In this document: positions 1 through 6,701 of the stretch, one piece after another
Position numbering within the stretch: position 1 is the first letter of the stretch
Layout: the number at the start of each line of letters is the position of its first letter
From: an uncultured Collinsella sp.
GTDB taxonomy: Bacteria; Actinomycetota; Coriobacteriia; Coriobacteriales; Coriobacteriaceae
Assembly: GCA_902478705.1 (NCBI GenBank)
Contig: CABSMB010000057.1
Span: 1-7,206 of the forward strand
Reading direction: 5' to 3'
DNA: 7,206 bases
Made by a program: the position numbers and the translations under genes
The notes under the pieces: generated by a model
Seen by the model: only the letters and a program-made list of their open reading frames with translations
Told to the model about the DNA's origin: nothing
Databases searched by the model: none

Positions 1-756
1 ATCCACGATGACATCGCCGACAACGGGCAGCTGCGCCGCGGCAAACCCTGCATGCATCTTACCGAGGGTACGGGGCTTGCCATCAACTGCGGCGATCTGG
101 CGCTCACCATGGTCACCAAGACGGTCCTCGACGACCCCACGCTCGAGCCGGACGTTAAGCTGCGCGTACTCCACGAGCTTACCGAGATGATTGTCCGCAC
201 CATCGAGGGCCAGGCACTCGATCTGGGCTGGGTCCGCGACGGACGCTTTGACATCTCGGTTGACGACTATCTGGACATGGCGACGCACAAGACCGCGTTT
301 TACAGCGGGGCCACGCCGCTTGCCGCCGGAGCCATTATCGGTGGCGGCAGCGAAGAACAGATCGAGGCGCTGCGCGCCTTTGGCCTGCACACGGGTCTAG
401 CCTTTCAGATTCAAGACGACCTGCTCAACCTTGTTGGCACCAAGGAGGCCGCCAACAAGGACTTCCGCACCGATATCACCGAGGGCAAGCGTACGCTCGT
501 TGCTGTGCACGCCCTATCCGATGAGCGCTATCACGACGAGGTCGAGGCCATTCTTTCCTCGGGCACCGAGGACCCTGTACAGCTCGCACGCGCTGTGGAA
601 ATCTTCCAGGAGACCGGCTCCATCGATTATGCCCACACCTACGCGCTCGACCTGACCGCCAAGGCCAAGGCCGCCATCGAGGACGTCCAGCTCGACCCGC
701 ACGCACGCGAGCTGCTCCTCTCCATGGCAGATTTCTTTGTGGAACGTCTTAACTAA
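1..756 (+). CDS. Polyprenyl (isoprenyl) diphosphate synthase, 5'-truncated by the window edge
   Basis: This is the C-terminal 251 residues of a trans-isoprenyl diphosphate synthase, which condenses isopentenyl diphosphate with allylic diphosphates to make farnesyl- to longer-chain diphosphates for quinones and the lipid carrier of wall synthesis. The reading frame is open from base 1, so the real start lies upstream; the first Met in the window (base 52) is internal. The first Asp-rich motif is seen at residues 3-7 (HDDIAD followed by NGQLRRGKP), and the second at about residues 138-143 (FQIQDDLLNL), followed by the usual KDFRTDITEGKRTL segment. The last Asp of the second motif (DDxxD) is Asn here. 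About 80-90 residues are missing compared with usual family members. Product chain length cannot be told, because the determinants before the first motif are outside the window. The family is certain; the exact product is not. Confidence 0.93.
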   Translation: MHDDIADNGQLRRGKPCMHLTEGTGLAINCGDLALTMVTKTVLDDPTLEPDVKLRVLHELTEMIVRTIEGQALDLGWVRDGRFDISVDDYLDMATHKTAFYSGATPLAAGAIIGGGSEEQIEALRAFGLHTGLAFQIQDDLLNLVGTKEAANKDFRTDITEGKRTLVAVHALSDERYHDEVEAILSSGTEDPVQLARAVEIFQETGSIDYAHTYALDLTAKAKAAIEDVQLDPHARELLLSMADFFVERLN

Positions 757-798
757 CGGGGGTTATAAAACCTGTCAGCAGCGTATTTAGGCACAACT

Positions 799-807
799 TG
801 CTACACT
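799..807 (+). promoter_or_regulatory. Possible extended -10 promoter for the peptidoglycan-binding gene
   Basis: TGC followed by TACACT (802-807) matches an extended -10 element (TGn plus 4 of 6 bases of TATAAT). No good -35 hexamer sits 16-18 bases upstream, as is common for extended -10 promoters. It would give a leader of about 80 nt before the ATG at 895. The preceding gene ends at 756 with no clear terminator, so read-through is the alternative. Confidence 0.35.
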
Positions 808-894
808 GTTGAGTGCATGTTTATGCATCCCTTCGCGTTGTCTATCCGACAGACGCTCAAATAGTACGAATGGTACGCCGAAAGGGGTTCGTTC

Positions 895-1800
895 ATGGAA
901 CCTATTACAACGGGCATGCAGGGAGCAGCCGTCGAGGACGTTCAGTCCCGTCTCCTGCAGCTCGGCTACACTATCGATGCCACCGAGGTCGCCGACAAGC
1001 GCTTTGGCACCACCACCGAGCAGGCCGTTGGCACCTTTAGGCTCGACAGCGGTCTTGCCGCCGGTCACGCCGTTGACATCCCCTGCTGGAGCGCCCTGGT
1101 CGACGCTTCGTACAAGCTGGGCGACCGCACCCTCTACCTGCGCATGCCCAATTTTCACGGCGCTGACGTTCAGGCCCTGCAGCGCGCTCTGAACGTGCTG
1201 GGTTTTGCCTGCGGCGAGGACGACGGCTACTTTGGTCCTCACACCGAGGCAGCTCTGCAACAGTTCCAGGAAAACGTCGGTCTGTTTGCCGACGGCATGG
1301 CCTTCCAGGATACGTATGCCTATATCAACCGCCTGCACCACGTGTGGGAGGGCAAGCCTTCGGTGACCGAGGCAGAGTCGCGCATCGGTTTTGCCCGCGC
1401 CGCCAACGTGCTCGAGCGCTTCCAGATCGCCGTTATTGGTGAGGACCCCATCGCGCGCAGCGTCGCGTCGCGCATGTGGAACATCGCCACGGCAACAACC
1501 GACAACAGCGGCATGATGCTCTGCGATTCCGAGGTTCCGACCGATGTCGACCTGGTGCTCGAGATCGCAAGCGACGAACTGCCCGCCGATGCCGCGCCGC
1601 GCGCCACGATTGCTCTCGCCGAGTGCCACAACCTGGCCCAGCGCATCCGTACCGCCAATGCCGCCGCACAGCAAAAACCGGCACGTATCCGCATTGAGCT
1701 CACCGGCATGACGCGCTACAACGGCACCTTCACCGCAAGCGACGCGCAGACGCTCGCCGTCCGCCTACTCGATGGCGTTTGCGATGCCCTTGCAGATTAG
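895..1800 (+). CDS. CwlM-like protein: two peptidoglycan-binding domains plus degenerate amidase-like C terminus
   Basis: A 301-residue protein. The start is ATG at 895, supported by AAAGGGG at 881-887, 7 nt upstream. Two PG_binding_1-type repeats are visible: residues about 6-70 (AVEDVQSRLLQLGY, then KRFGTTTEQAVGTF) and about 88-143 (ADVQALQRALNVLGF, then DGYFGPHTEAALQQFQ). The linker ASYKLGDRTLY at 71-81 resembles, from memory, the matching segment of actinobacterial CwlM, which has two such domains followed by an Amidase_3 domain and acts as a regulator of MurA rather than as a hydrolase. Residues 174-301 occupy the amidase position but show no DPGHGG-type motif or conserved His/Glu zinc ligands, and the protein is about 100 residues shorter than mycobacterial CwlM. 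There is no signal peptide, so it is probably cytoplasmic, as CwlM is. Function is inferred: a binding or regulatory protein of murein-precursor synthesis, not a lytic enzyme. Confidence 0.85.
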   Translation: MEPITTGMQGAAVEDVQSRLLQLGYTIDATEVADKRFGTTTEQAVGTFRLDSGLAAGHAVDIPCWSALVDASYKLGDRTLYLRMPNFHGADVQALQRALNVLGFACGEDDGYFGPHTEAALQQFQENVGLFADGMAFQDTYAYINRLHHVWEGKPSVTEAESRIGFARAANVLERFQIAVIGEDPIARSVASRMWNIATATTDNSGMMLCDSEVPTDVDLVLEIASDELPADAAPRATIALAECHNLAQRIRTANAAAQQKPARIRIELTGMTRYNGTFTASDAQTLAVRLLDGVCDALAD

Positions 1801-1807
1801 GTAAACT
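1779..1807 (+). promoter_or_regulatory. Candidate promoter of tRNA-Gln inside the end of the upstream gene
   Basis: TTGCGA (1779-1784) and TAAACT (1802-1807) each match 4 of 6 consensus bases and are 17 bp apart. Transcription would start near 1814, about 25 nt before the tRNA. A small perfect hairpin without a T-tract (GTTGCT/AGCAAC, 1814-1829) lies between. Cotranscription with the upstream gene followed by processing is equally possible. Confidence 0.4.
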
Positions 1808-1838
1808 AGACGAGTTGCTTTTGAGCAACAGCACCCAT

Positions 1839-1913
1839 TGGGACGTAGTTCAACGGTAGAACTCCGGTTTTTGGTGCCGGCTGTTGGGGGTTCGAATCCC
1901 TCCGTCCCAGCCA
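1839..1913 (+). tRNA. tRNA-Gln (anticodon TTG)
   Basis: A complete cloverleaf with encoded CCA. The acceptor TGGGACG (1839-1845) pairs perfectly with CGTCCCA, the D stem is GTTC/GAAC, the anticodon stem is CCGGT/GCCGG, and the T arm is GGGGG-TTCGAAT-CCCTC. The anticodon loop TTTTGGT places TTG at 1871-1873, which reads CAA and, by wobble, CAG. The U1-A72 first pair and G73 discriminator are the usual identity elements for glutaminyl-tRNA recognition. It is followed 9 nt later by a strong terminator, so this is the last gene of its transcript. Confidence 0.97.
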
Positions 1914-1922
1914 AGGTAACTG

Positions 1923-1956
1923 AGCGCCCCGGGCTTTCATCAGCCCGGGGCGCTTT
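1923..1956 (+). terminator. Intrinsic terminator after tRNA-Gln
   Basis: A perfect 13-bp, GC-rich stem (AGCGCCCCGGGCT at 1923-1935 with AGCCCGGGGCGCT at 1942-1954), loop TTCATC, then TTTCTT. The tail is short, but the stem is very stable. It closes the tRNA transcript. Confidence 0.88.
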
Positions 1957-2010
1957 CTTGTGGACAAGCGGAGGGATTCGAACCCGCAAGACAACACAAC
2001 TTCTCGTCCA
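1957..2010 (-). pseudogene. tRNA-like relic (T arm and acceptor-like ends only)
   Basis: Read on the minus strand, this segment starts TGGACGAG and ends CTTGTCCA, which can pair as an acceptor-like stem. It carries the T-arm-like string GGGTTCGAATCCCTCCG (1969-1985). That 17-mer is identical to the T arm and start of the 3' acceptor of tRNA-Gln at 1888-1904, but in opposite orientation. There is no recognisable D arm or anticodon arm, the T stem has a mismatch, and the CCA register is wrong, so it cannot be a working canonical tRNA. It could be a decayed tRNA, or part of another dispersed repeat that captured a tRNA end. CTTGTGGACAAG at 1957-1968 is a small perfect palindrome at its edge. Confidence 0.4.
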
Positions 2011-2136
2011 GCGCGGGAAAATCTACCTCCAAAAGACAGGCACCCCAGGCCCTTAACGACCAAGAGCGCCTTACATCTAGAAAATATCAGCTCAGTTCCG
2101 AAAAGCGAGCCGCTTGCGACAACCAAGTGCCGCGTG

Positions 2137-2210
2137 GCCCCGGCGGGCCGGGCATTAAGTTTGTCGCGAGTTCCGCACGCAAAGAAGGCCACGTGACCTC
2201 GATGTTTTGG
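2137..2210 (+). repeat. Dispersed intergenic repeat, copy A (diverged 3' part)
   Basis: A 29-base core (2164-2192, beginning TCGCGAGTTCCGCACGC and ending AAGAAGGCCAC) is identical to 7153-7181 in the same orientation. Similarity extends to the left through a GGGCCGG-containing stretch. To the right it continues only weakly: in copy B the core runs into a hairpin (GAAGGCCAC/GTGGCCTTC), while here the second arm has decayed to GTGACCTCG. No coding potential was seen. It resembles a REP- or MITE-like intergenic element. Confidence 0.75.
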
Positions 2211-2330
2211 ACGTGACAGCGAGAGGGGTCCTGGTATGGCAAGGTGACGTGAAACAAGGCGGCGCTGACCTTCTGGTCGCGCCGCCGAAGTTGAACGTCA
2301 GATTGCCGTGCCAGGGCCCCTCGCAGCGTC
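2210..2330 (+). ncRNA. Candidate structured RNA: long hairpin
   Basis: The segment folds into one long hairpin. From the base it has GACG/CGTC (2210-2213 with 2327-2330), an uninterrupted 20-bp helix (2223-2242 with 2303-2322), a 2x2 internal loop, TGACGT/ACGTCA (2245-2250 with 2295-2300), AAC/GTT, and a tip of GGCGGCGC-GACC closed by TTCT with GGTC-GCGCCGCC (2258-2286). The three non-Watson-Crick positions of the 20-bp helix (2229, 2235 and 2237) are T opposite G, so they pair as U.G only in a plus-strand RNA; the minus-strand RNA would have A/C mismatches. That favours a plus-strand transcript. I saw no promoter or known RNA family. A palindromic mobile remnant is the alternative. No protein-coding signal was seen. 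Confidence 0.5.
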
Positions 2331-2359
2331 AAGAAGACCGCCGTTCGGTAGAACGGCGG
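2330..2359 (-). terminator. Intrinsic terminator of the TOPRIM-domain gene
   Basis: A perfect 9-bp stem (CCGCCGTTC 2338-2346 with GAACGGCGG 2351-2359), GGTA loop, read on the minus strand into TCTTCTTG. It starts 4 nt after the stop codon at 2363. The tail is only moderately U-rich. Confidence 0.75.
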
Positions 2360-2362
2360 AAT

Positions 2363-4546
2363 CTAGTTGTTCAGCATGCGGTCGAAGCTTCCCGAGTCGC
2401 CATCCCGATAGTCGGCGGTCATCAGAATCTCCTGCGGAATTCGTCCGCCCTCACGCAGCACGTTGCGGAACTGCACGCGCGTAACCATGGGCAGATCCTT
2501 AATCGTCGCCGCCAGGTTCTGCGGCACGCCCTGGTTGGCAGCCGCGGGCTCGCACTCGCCACCGGCCTTCACGCGGCGCTTATGCTCGGCGAGCATGGCG
2601 CGATACATGCCGGCATGCAGGCGAATCTCAACGACGTTGGCGTTGCGGGCCTGCTCGACGATGCGCGCGCCTTCGCGATCGATGTCGCCCACGTAGTAGA
2701 CGTAGTTAAAGCGATAGCCGATCTCGGCCAAATAATCATCCAGCGCGTGCGAGACGCTCGCCTTGCAGCCGCCACCAAAGATCACGCCGCCCACCTTGGT
2801 GCCAAAGAGCTTGGCATGCTTGCGGCCGCGCAGGAGCTTGACGATCTCGTCGTAGGTATCCAGGTTCTCGACCATAATGAACGGCTTGTCAGCACCCAGC
2901 GTAAAGAAGCCCGTAAAGTGCACGGGGCGATTGGGAGCGACCTTGATCGCCTGCATGCTGATGCCCTTTTCGGTCATTCGCCTGATCAGGCGTTCGCCAT
3001 GCTTGCCGTCAAAAGCTTTCTCGTCGTTGAAAATCTGATAGGCGCGCTGGCGACGCGAGGCAACCGGCGTGTCGACGCCGCGGTTCTGCTCAATCCAAGC
3101 CTGGATGATCGCGATTTCCTCGGCAATCTTGCGATTGGACATCTCGTTGTGCTGGGCGCGCTGCGGAGCTTTCTTGCCGTCCTTGCCCTCGACCTTAACG
3201 ATTTGAGTCTGCTGTTCCTTAATCTTGGAGAGCGCCGTGGGCGTGGGGACGACCTTGAGCAGCTGCTTGCCTAGGACACGGGCCAGGGCAAACGCTGAGA
3301 CCTCGCTATGGCCGGTCGACTCAGACTGCTGGGCAGCCGTATCTGCTGCGGCAGGATCGGGCTTCTTCTGAGACTTGCGCCTAGAATCGCCTTGAACATT
3401 GTGCTCGCGTTTCGGCGTAGACGCCTGCTTCTGCGGGCGCTCGGACTTGCCCTCCTTCGCCGACTGGCGCTTGGGCTGCTCCACCGGAGCGTCCGCCTTT
3501 GCATCTTCATCGCGCGGCGCTACGTTCTCGGCAGCATCCTGGGCGTTGGAGCCGCGACCGCCACGATGACGGCGACGGCGAGGCTTACTCGAAGTGCTCT
3601 CCCCCGCCTGCTCGCCCGTAGGCTGCTGGCCCTGAGTCTCCGCATCGGACGCAGCCTGCTGCTCAACAGGCTTCTGTTCACGAACTTCAGACTCGGCAGG
3701 CTTCTCAGGCACTTCCGCTTGCGCCGCAGGAGCCTGGTCGGTCTTCTCTTGACGCTTTACGGGATACGCACGTCCCGCAAAACCGCGTCCGGGACGACAC
3801 GAGCCCGATGCCTTCTTGGCCGGCTCCCCGGAATCGCCCGCGACCTCGGCAGACTCCTCGACCTCGCACGCGGCTTCCTGCCGCTCGGCCTTAAAGTGGG
3901 CACCGCGGCGACGCTTGGGCTCCCGAGGCTCAGCGGACTTCTGCTCTTTCACAGGCTCCTGCGGCTCGGCGACAGGCTCGTTCTCGACAGTCTCGATATC
4001 GGCCCCGTCCTTTTGAGCCACAGCACGACGGAAGCGCTCCTGCTGGGCGCGGCGCTGCGCATCACGCTTGCCGCCTCCGCCAAAGCCGCCTCGGCCCGCC
4101 TTGGCGGTGAAGGCGCGCACGACATGCTCATCGAGCAGCTCGTCAGTATCGATATGCTCACGCGGGGCAACTTCTTCCGCAGCAGGCGCCTCAACGGAAT
4201 CATCGACGGAAACCTCTTCGGCAACCTCGGCAGTCTGCTCTTGGGCATCATGAATCTCAGCATTGATGGTGTAGAACGCCGGGCGGCCGTTAATGCCGCT
4301 GCCCTCGATCTTGGTCACAATCTTTGCCGCGATAAGCTCGTCGCGCATCGCCTTGGTATCGCACTCCTTATCCACGGAGCGGAAGATCTGCGCCAGGGCG
4401 CTCGACTTGATCTTGAGCGCCTTGCGGCAGAGCAGGTCGTAGGCAACCAGCTTGGCCCGCTCGGCAGAAAGCGACGTTTGCCCGCTCAGACGCTCAGCCA
4501 GAGCATCGACATTTTGTTGGTTATCGGAATATACCGTCTTGGCCAC
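2363..4546 (-). CDS. JetD-like TOPRIM protein with N-terminal helical domain and long disordered RGG-type linker
   Basis: A 727-residue protein. I place the start at GTG (4544-4546) because GAAAGGGG (4551-4558) lies 4 nt upstream; the in-frame ATGs further upstream have no such site. Residues 1-100 look folded (winged-helix-like, ending GINGRPAFYTINAE). Residues about 101-413 are low-complexity, rich in Glu, Ala, Gln, Lys and Arg, with KPRRRRHRGGRG, and look disordered and nucleic-acid binding. Residues about 414-727 resemble the JetD/DUF2220 TOPRIM family: RAYQIFNDEKAF near 501-512, VENLDTYDEI with the acidic Glu at 560, and YYVGDIDREGARI with the Asp pair at 621 and 623, followed by RLHAGMYRAMLAEH. 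In Wadjet systems JetD is the nuclease subunit that cuts DNA held by the JetABC SMC complex. No jetABC genes are adjacent, so a defence role is unproven. DNA or RNA cleavage is inferred from the intact Glu...DxD set. The protein is transcribed alone, convergent with the tRNA region. Confidence 0.8.
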   Translation of the reverse strand: MAKTVYSDNQQNVDALAERLSGQTSLSAERAKLVAYDLLCRKALKIKSSALAQIFRSVDKECDTKAMRDELIAAKIVTKIEGSGINGRPAFYTINAEIHDAQEQTAEVAEEVSVDDSVEAPAAEEVAPREHIDTDELLDEHVVRAFTAKAGRGGFGGGGKRDAQRRAQQERFRRAVAQKDGADIETVENEPVAEPQEPVKEQKSAEPREPKRRRGAHFKAERQEAACEVEESAEVAGDSGEPAKKASGSCRPGRGFAGRAYPVKRQEKTDQAPAAQAEVPEKPAESEVREQKPVEQQAASDAETQGQQPTGEQAGESTSSKPRRRRHRGGRGSNAQDAAENVAPRDEDAKADAPVEQPKRQSAKEGKSERPQKQASTPKREHNVQGDSRRKSQKKPDPAAADTAAQQSESTGHSEVSAFALARVLGKQLLKVVPTPTALSKIKEQQTQIVKVEGKDGKKAPQRAQHNEMSNRKIAEEIAIIQAWIEQNRGVDTPVASRRQRAYQIFNDEKAFDGKHGERLIRRMTEKGISMQAIKVAPNRPVHFTGFFTLGADKPFIMVENLDTYDEIVKLLRGRKHAKLFGTKVGGVIFGGGCKASVSHALDDYLAEIGYRFNYVYYVGDIDREGARIVEQARNANVVEIRLHAGMYRAMLAEHKRRVKAGGECEPAAANQGVPQNLAATIKDLPMVTRVQFRNVLREGGRIPQEILMTADYRDGDSGSFDRMLNN

Positions 4547-4557
4547 GGGGCCCCTTT

Positions 4558-4583
4558 CATATGCACACATATACGTCCATATG
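4558..4583. promoter_or_regulatory. Three CATAT repeats at 10-bp period near the start of the TOPRIM gene
   Basis: CATATG at 4558-4563, CATATA at 4568-4573 and CATATG at 4578-4583 are spaced exactly 10 bp, one helical turn, between the putative -10 and the ribosome-binding site. This could be a cooperative operator on one face of the DNA. No known regulator is recognised, and chance cannot be excluded. Confidence 0.25.
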
Positions 4584-4610
4584 GTACAACGCGCGCACCC
4601 ATCCACGCAA
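4581..4610 (-). promoter_or_regulatory. Candidate promoter of the TOPRIM-domain gene
   Basis: On the minus strand, TTGCGT (4605-4610) and TACCAT (4581-4586), each 4 of 6 to consensus, are 18 bp apart. A start near 4574 would leave a leader of about 28 nt before the GTG. It lies after the cstA terminator, so the gene is probably its own transcription unit. Confidence 0.45.
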
Positions 4611-4649
4611 AACATCTGCGAGAACGCCCTCAGCATCGCCCGTCTTTAC

Positions 4650-4687
4650 AAAAAAGGCCGGGCCCGCGTAGCGCGGACCCGGCCTTT
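4650..4687 (-). terminator. Intrinsic terminator of cstA
   Basis: The stem AAAGGCCGGG/CCCGGCCTTT (4653-4662 with 4678-4687) is extended, past one C/A mismatch, by CCGCG/CGCGG, with a TAG loop. On the minus strand it is followed by a run of six T (4655-4650). It lies 40 nt after the cstA stop codon and separates cstA from the next gene. Confidence 0.92.
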
Positions 4688-4726
4688 CCGAGTCATATAG
4701 ATGGAGGATTCAATCCGTCCGATCAA

Positions 4727-6616
4727 CTAGGCCTTGGCGGCCTCGGCGTCGGCAGGGGCCTCGGCGGCAGCGGCGCGACCATACTCGGCCTTGCCCATCT
4801 CGGACCACTCGGGCTCCTCGTCGGGCATGGAGCCGGCCTCCTTGCCGAAGAACTCCTTGAGGCAGTTGACGGCAACGATGAGGCCCAGGACCATCAGCAG
4901 GACGGCAAAGACGAGCTGCAGGCCCTTGGTGGCGGCGACGGAGACGGCAGCCGTGGTGGCGGTAGCCGGGATGGTGCCAAAGAAGCCGTAGGCCTGGACA
5001 GCGGTCATGCAGCCCATGGCGCTCTGGACCAGCGAGGTGAAGGTGCAGCAGAGCAGGAAGGCAACGGGCACGTAGAGCATCCAACCCTTGCGGCCGGTGC
5101 ACTTGCAGAACACGGCGAGGGTGATCATGGTCATACCGCCGAGCAGCTGGTTGGAAGCACCAAAGAGCGGCCAGATGTTGGCATAACCGCCAAAGGCGAG
5201 GGCGAGACCGGGGAGCAGGGTGACGACCGTGGCGAACCAGGGGTTGCCGAGGACCTTCATGTAGCCGGCCTTGGACTCGATGGCCAGGGCGTCGTTGGTC
5301 TGGGCAAAGAACTCGGAGAACGAGGTGCGGGCGATGCGGGCGACGGCGTCGAGCGAGGTCAGGGCCAGAGCGGAAACGTTCATGGTCATGAAGACGGTAG
5401 CGAGCGTGCCGTCAACACCGAAGGCCTGCATGCCGCGGGAGATGCCAGCGGCGAAGATCTGGAACGGGGTGGAAGCGACACCGGCGTTGAGAGCGCCGGT
5501 ACCGGCGGTGTTCATGTCGGAGAACATGATGCCGGCGACGATGATGGCAAGGATGCCGACGAAGGACTCGACGACCATGGCGCCGTATCCGACCTTGACG
5601 GCGTCCTGCTCCTTCTCGACCTGCTTAGAGGAGGTACCGGAAGAAACGAGGCTGTGGAAACCGGAGAGAGCACCGCAGGCAACGGAGACAAACAGAACCG
5701 GGAACATCATGCCGGAAGCACCGGAGAAACCGGTGAAGACCGGAGCGGTCATCGTAGCCTGGCCGTTAACGCCCAGGACGACGATGCCGAGGACAGCGCA
5801 GGCGATCATGACGATCATCATGATCGAGGTGAGGTAGTCACGCGGGGTCTTGAGCATCTGGATGGGCATAGCGCCAGCGAAGACCAGGTAGACCATAACG
5901 ACGGCAAACCACTGGAACTTGTCCAGGTAGACCGGGAACTGCATACCGACGGCGAACATAAGGACCATGAGGACCACGCCGGTGACGAACTCGGCAGCGC
6001 CGGTGAGGTTGAACTTCTTCTGGGCCCAACCAAAGGCGATAGCAACGAAGGTGAACAGGATGGAGATGGTACCAGCGCAGCCGGCGGCATAGGACTTGGT
6101 GAAGTCGACGGCACCGGTAGCAGCGCCAGAAGCGTCAACGGCCGGGGTGAACATGAACGTCTTGCAGACCATGTCGGTGAAGGCGGCGATGACGATGATG
6201 CAGAACAGCCAGCAGAACAGCAGGAACAGGCGACGGCCGGTCTTGCCGATGTACTTCTCGATGAGCTGAGCGAGCGACTTGCCGTTGTTCTTCATCGAAG
6301 CGTACAGGGCGCCGAAGTCGTGGACGGCGCCAAAGAAGATGCCGCCGACGAGGACCCAGAGCACGACGGGCAGCCAGCCAAAGGCCATGGCGACGATCGT
6401 ACCCGTGACAGGGCCGGCACCGCAGATCGAGCTGAACTGGTGCGAGAACGCGGTGAAGGCGGAGACGGGCGAGAAGCTCTTGCCGTCCTTCATGCGCTTG
6501 GCCGGCGTGAGGGCCTCTTTGTCAACGCCCCACTTGTTGGCCAGCCAGCGGCCGTAGCCCAGATAGCCGCAGGCGAGCACCGCCGCAGCCACAACCATGA
6601 GCAAAACTCCGTTCAT
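4727..6616 (-). CDS. cstA: CstA-family carbon starvation protein (pyruvate/peptide transporter)
   Basis: A 629-residue polytopic inner-membrane protein of the CstA family. E. coli CstA and BtsT take up pyruvate, and CstA has also been linked to peptide use in starvation. The ATG (6614-6616) has a near-perfect ribosome-binding site GAGGAGG (6624-6630), 7 nt upstream. The CstA signature is at residues 59-72 (HQFSSICGAGPVTG), followed by GWLPVVLWVLVGGIFFGAVHD, and hydrophobic segments continue to about residue 590. The last 35 or so residues are a soluble Glu/Ala-rich tail. It is shorter than the E. coli proteins (about 700 residues), as usual in Gram-positives. No ybdD-like small gene follows, and a terminator closes the gene. 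Substrate cannot be told from sequence. Its elaborate leader suggests expression responds to charged isoleucine/valine tRNA (inference). Confidence 0.93.
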   Translation of the reverse strand: MNGVLLMVVAAAVLACGYLGYGRWLANKWGVDKEALTPAKRMKDGKSFSPVSAFTAFSHQFSSICGAGPVTGTIVAMAFGWLPVVLWVLVGGIFFGAVHDFGALYASMKNNGKSLAQLIEKYIGKTGRRLFLLFCWLFCIIVIAAFTDMVCKTFMFTPAVDASGAATGAVDFTKSYAAGCAGTISILFTFVAIAFGWAQKKFNLTGAAEFVTGVVLMVLMFAVGMQFPVYLDKFQWFAVVMVYLVFAGAMPIQMLKTPRDYLTSIMMIVMIACAVLGIVVLGVNGQATMTAPVFTGFSGASGMMFPVLFVSVACGALSGFHSLVSSGTSSKQVEKEQDAVKVGYGAMVVESFVGILAIIVAGIMFSDMNTAGTGALNAGVASTPFQIFAAGISRGMQAFGVDGTLATVFMTMNVSALALTSLDAVARIARTSFSEFFAQTNDALAIESKAGYMKVLGNPWFATVVTLLPGLALAFGGYANIWPLFGASNQLLGGMTMITLAVFCKCTGRKGWMLYVPVAFLLCCTFTSLVQSAMGCMTAVQAYGFFGTIPATATTAAVSVAATKGLQLVFAVLLMVLGLIVAVNCLKEFFGKEAGSMPDEEPEWSEMGKAEYGRAAAAEAPADAEAAKA

Positions 6617-6651
6617 TACATTTCCTCCTCTAAAAAGAACTTCCCAGACAT

Positions 6652-6690
6652 AAAAAATGAGGGCCGTCGGTTGCGCTCGACGGCCCTCAT
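6652..6690 (-). terminator. Terminator hairpin in the cstA leader (attenuator)
   Basis: A perfect 13-bp stem, ATGAGGGCCGTCG/CGACGGCCCTCAT on the minus strand (6690-6678 and 6669-6657), with an 8-nt loop, followed by TTTTT (6656-6652). It sits between the promoter and the cstA start codon, 35 nt upstream of the ATG, with no other gene on this strand in between within the window. A full-strength terminator here would block cstA unless it is prevented from folding. Confidence 0.9.
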
Positions 6691-6701
6691 CTTCATCAGC
6701 C

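Noticed and set aside
787..1674. Minus-strand open frame of 295 codons opposite the CwlM-like gene
   Set aside because: It is a shadow of the plus-strand gene, with no ribosome-binding site and no recognisable domain.
1838..2196. Short plus- and minus-strand frames over the tRNA and repeat region
   Set aside because: They cover tRNA-Gln, its terminator and repeats; peptides of the type RRDSNPQ are the usual artefact of reading tRNA ends as protein.
2207..3274. Plus-strand open frame of 355 codons starting in the hairpin region
   Set aside because: Most of it is antisense to the conserved TOPRIM domain, and the start has no good ribosome-binding site.
4547..4636. Upstream ATG starts (4634-4636 and 4568-4570) for the TOPRIM gene
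   Set aside because: They lack ribosome-binding sites and overlap the predicted promoter; the GTG at 4544-4546 has GAAAGGGG in front of it.
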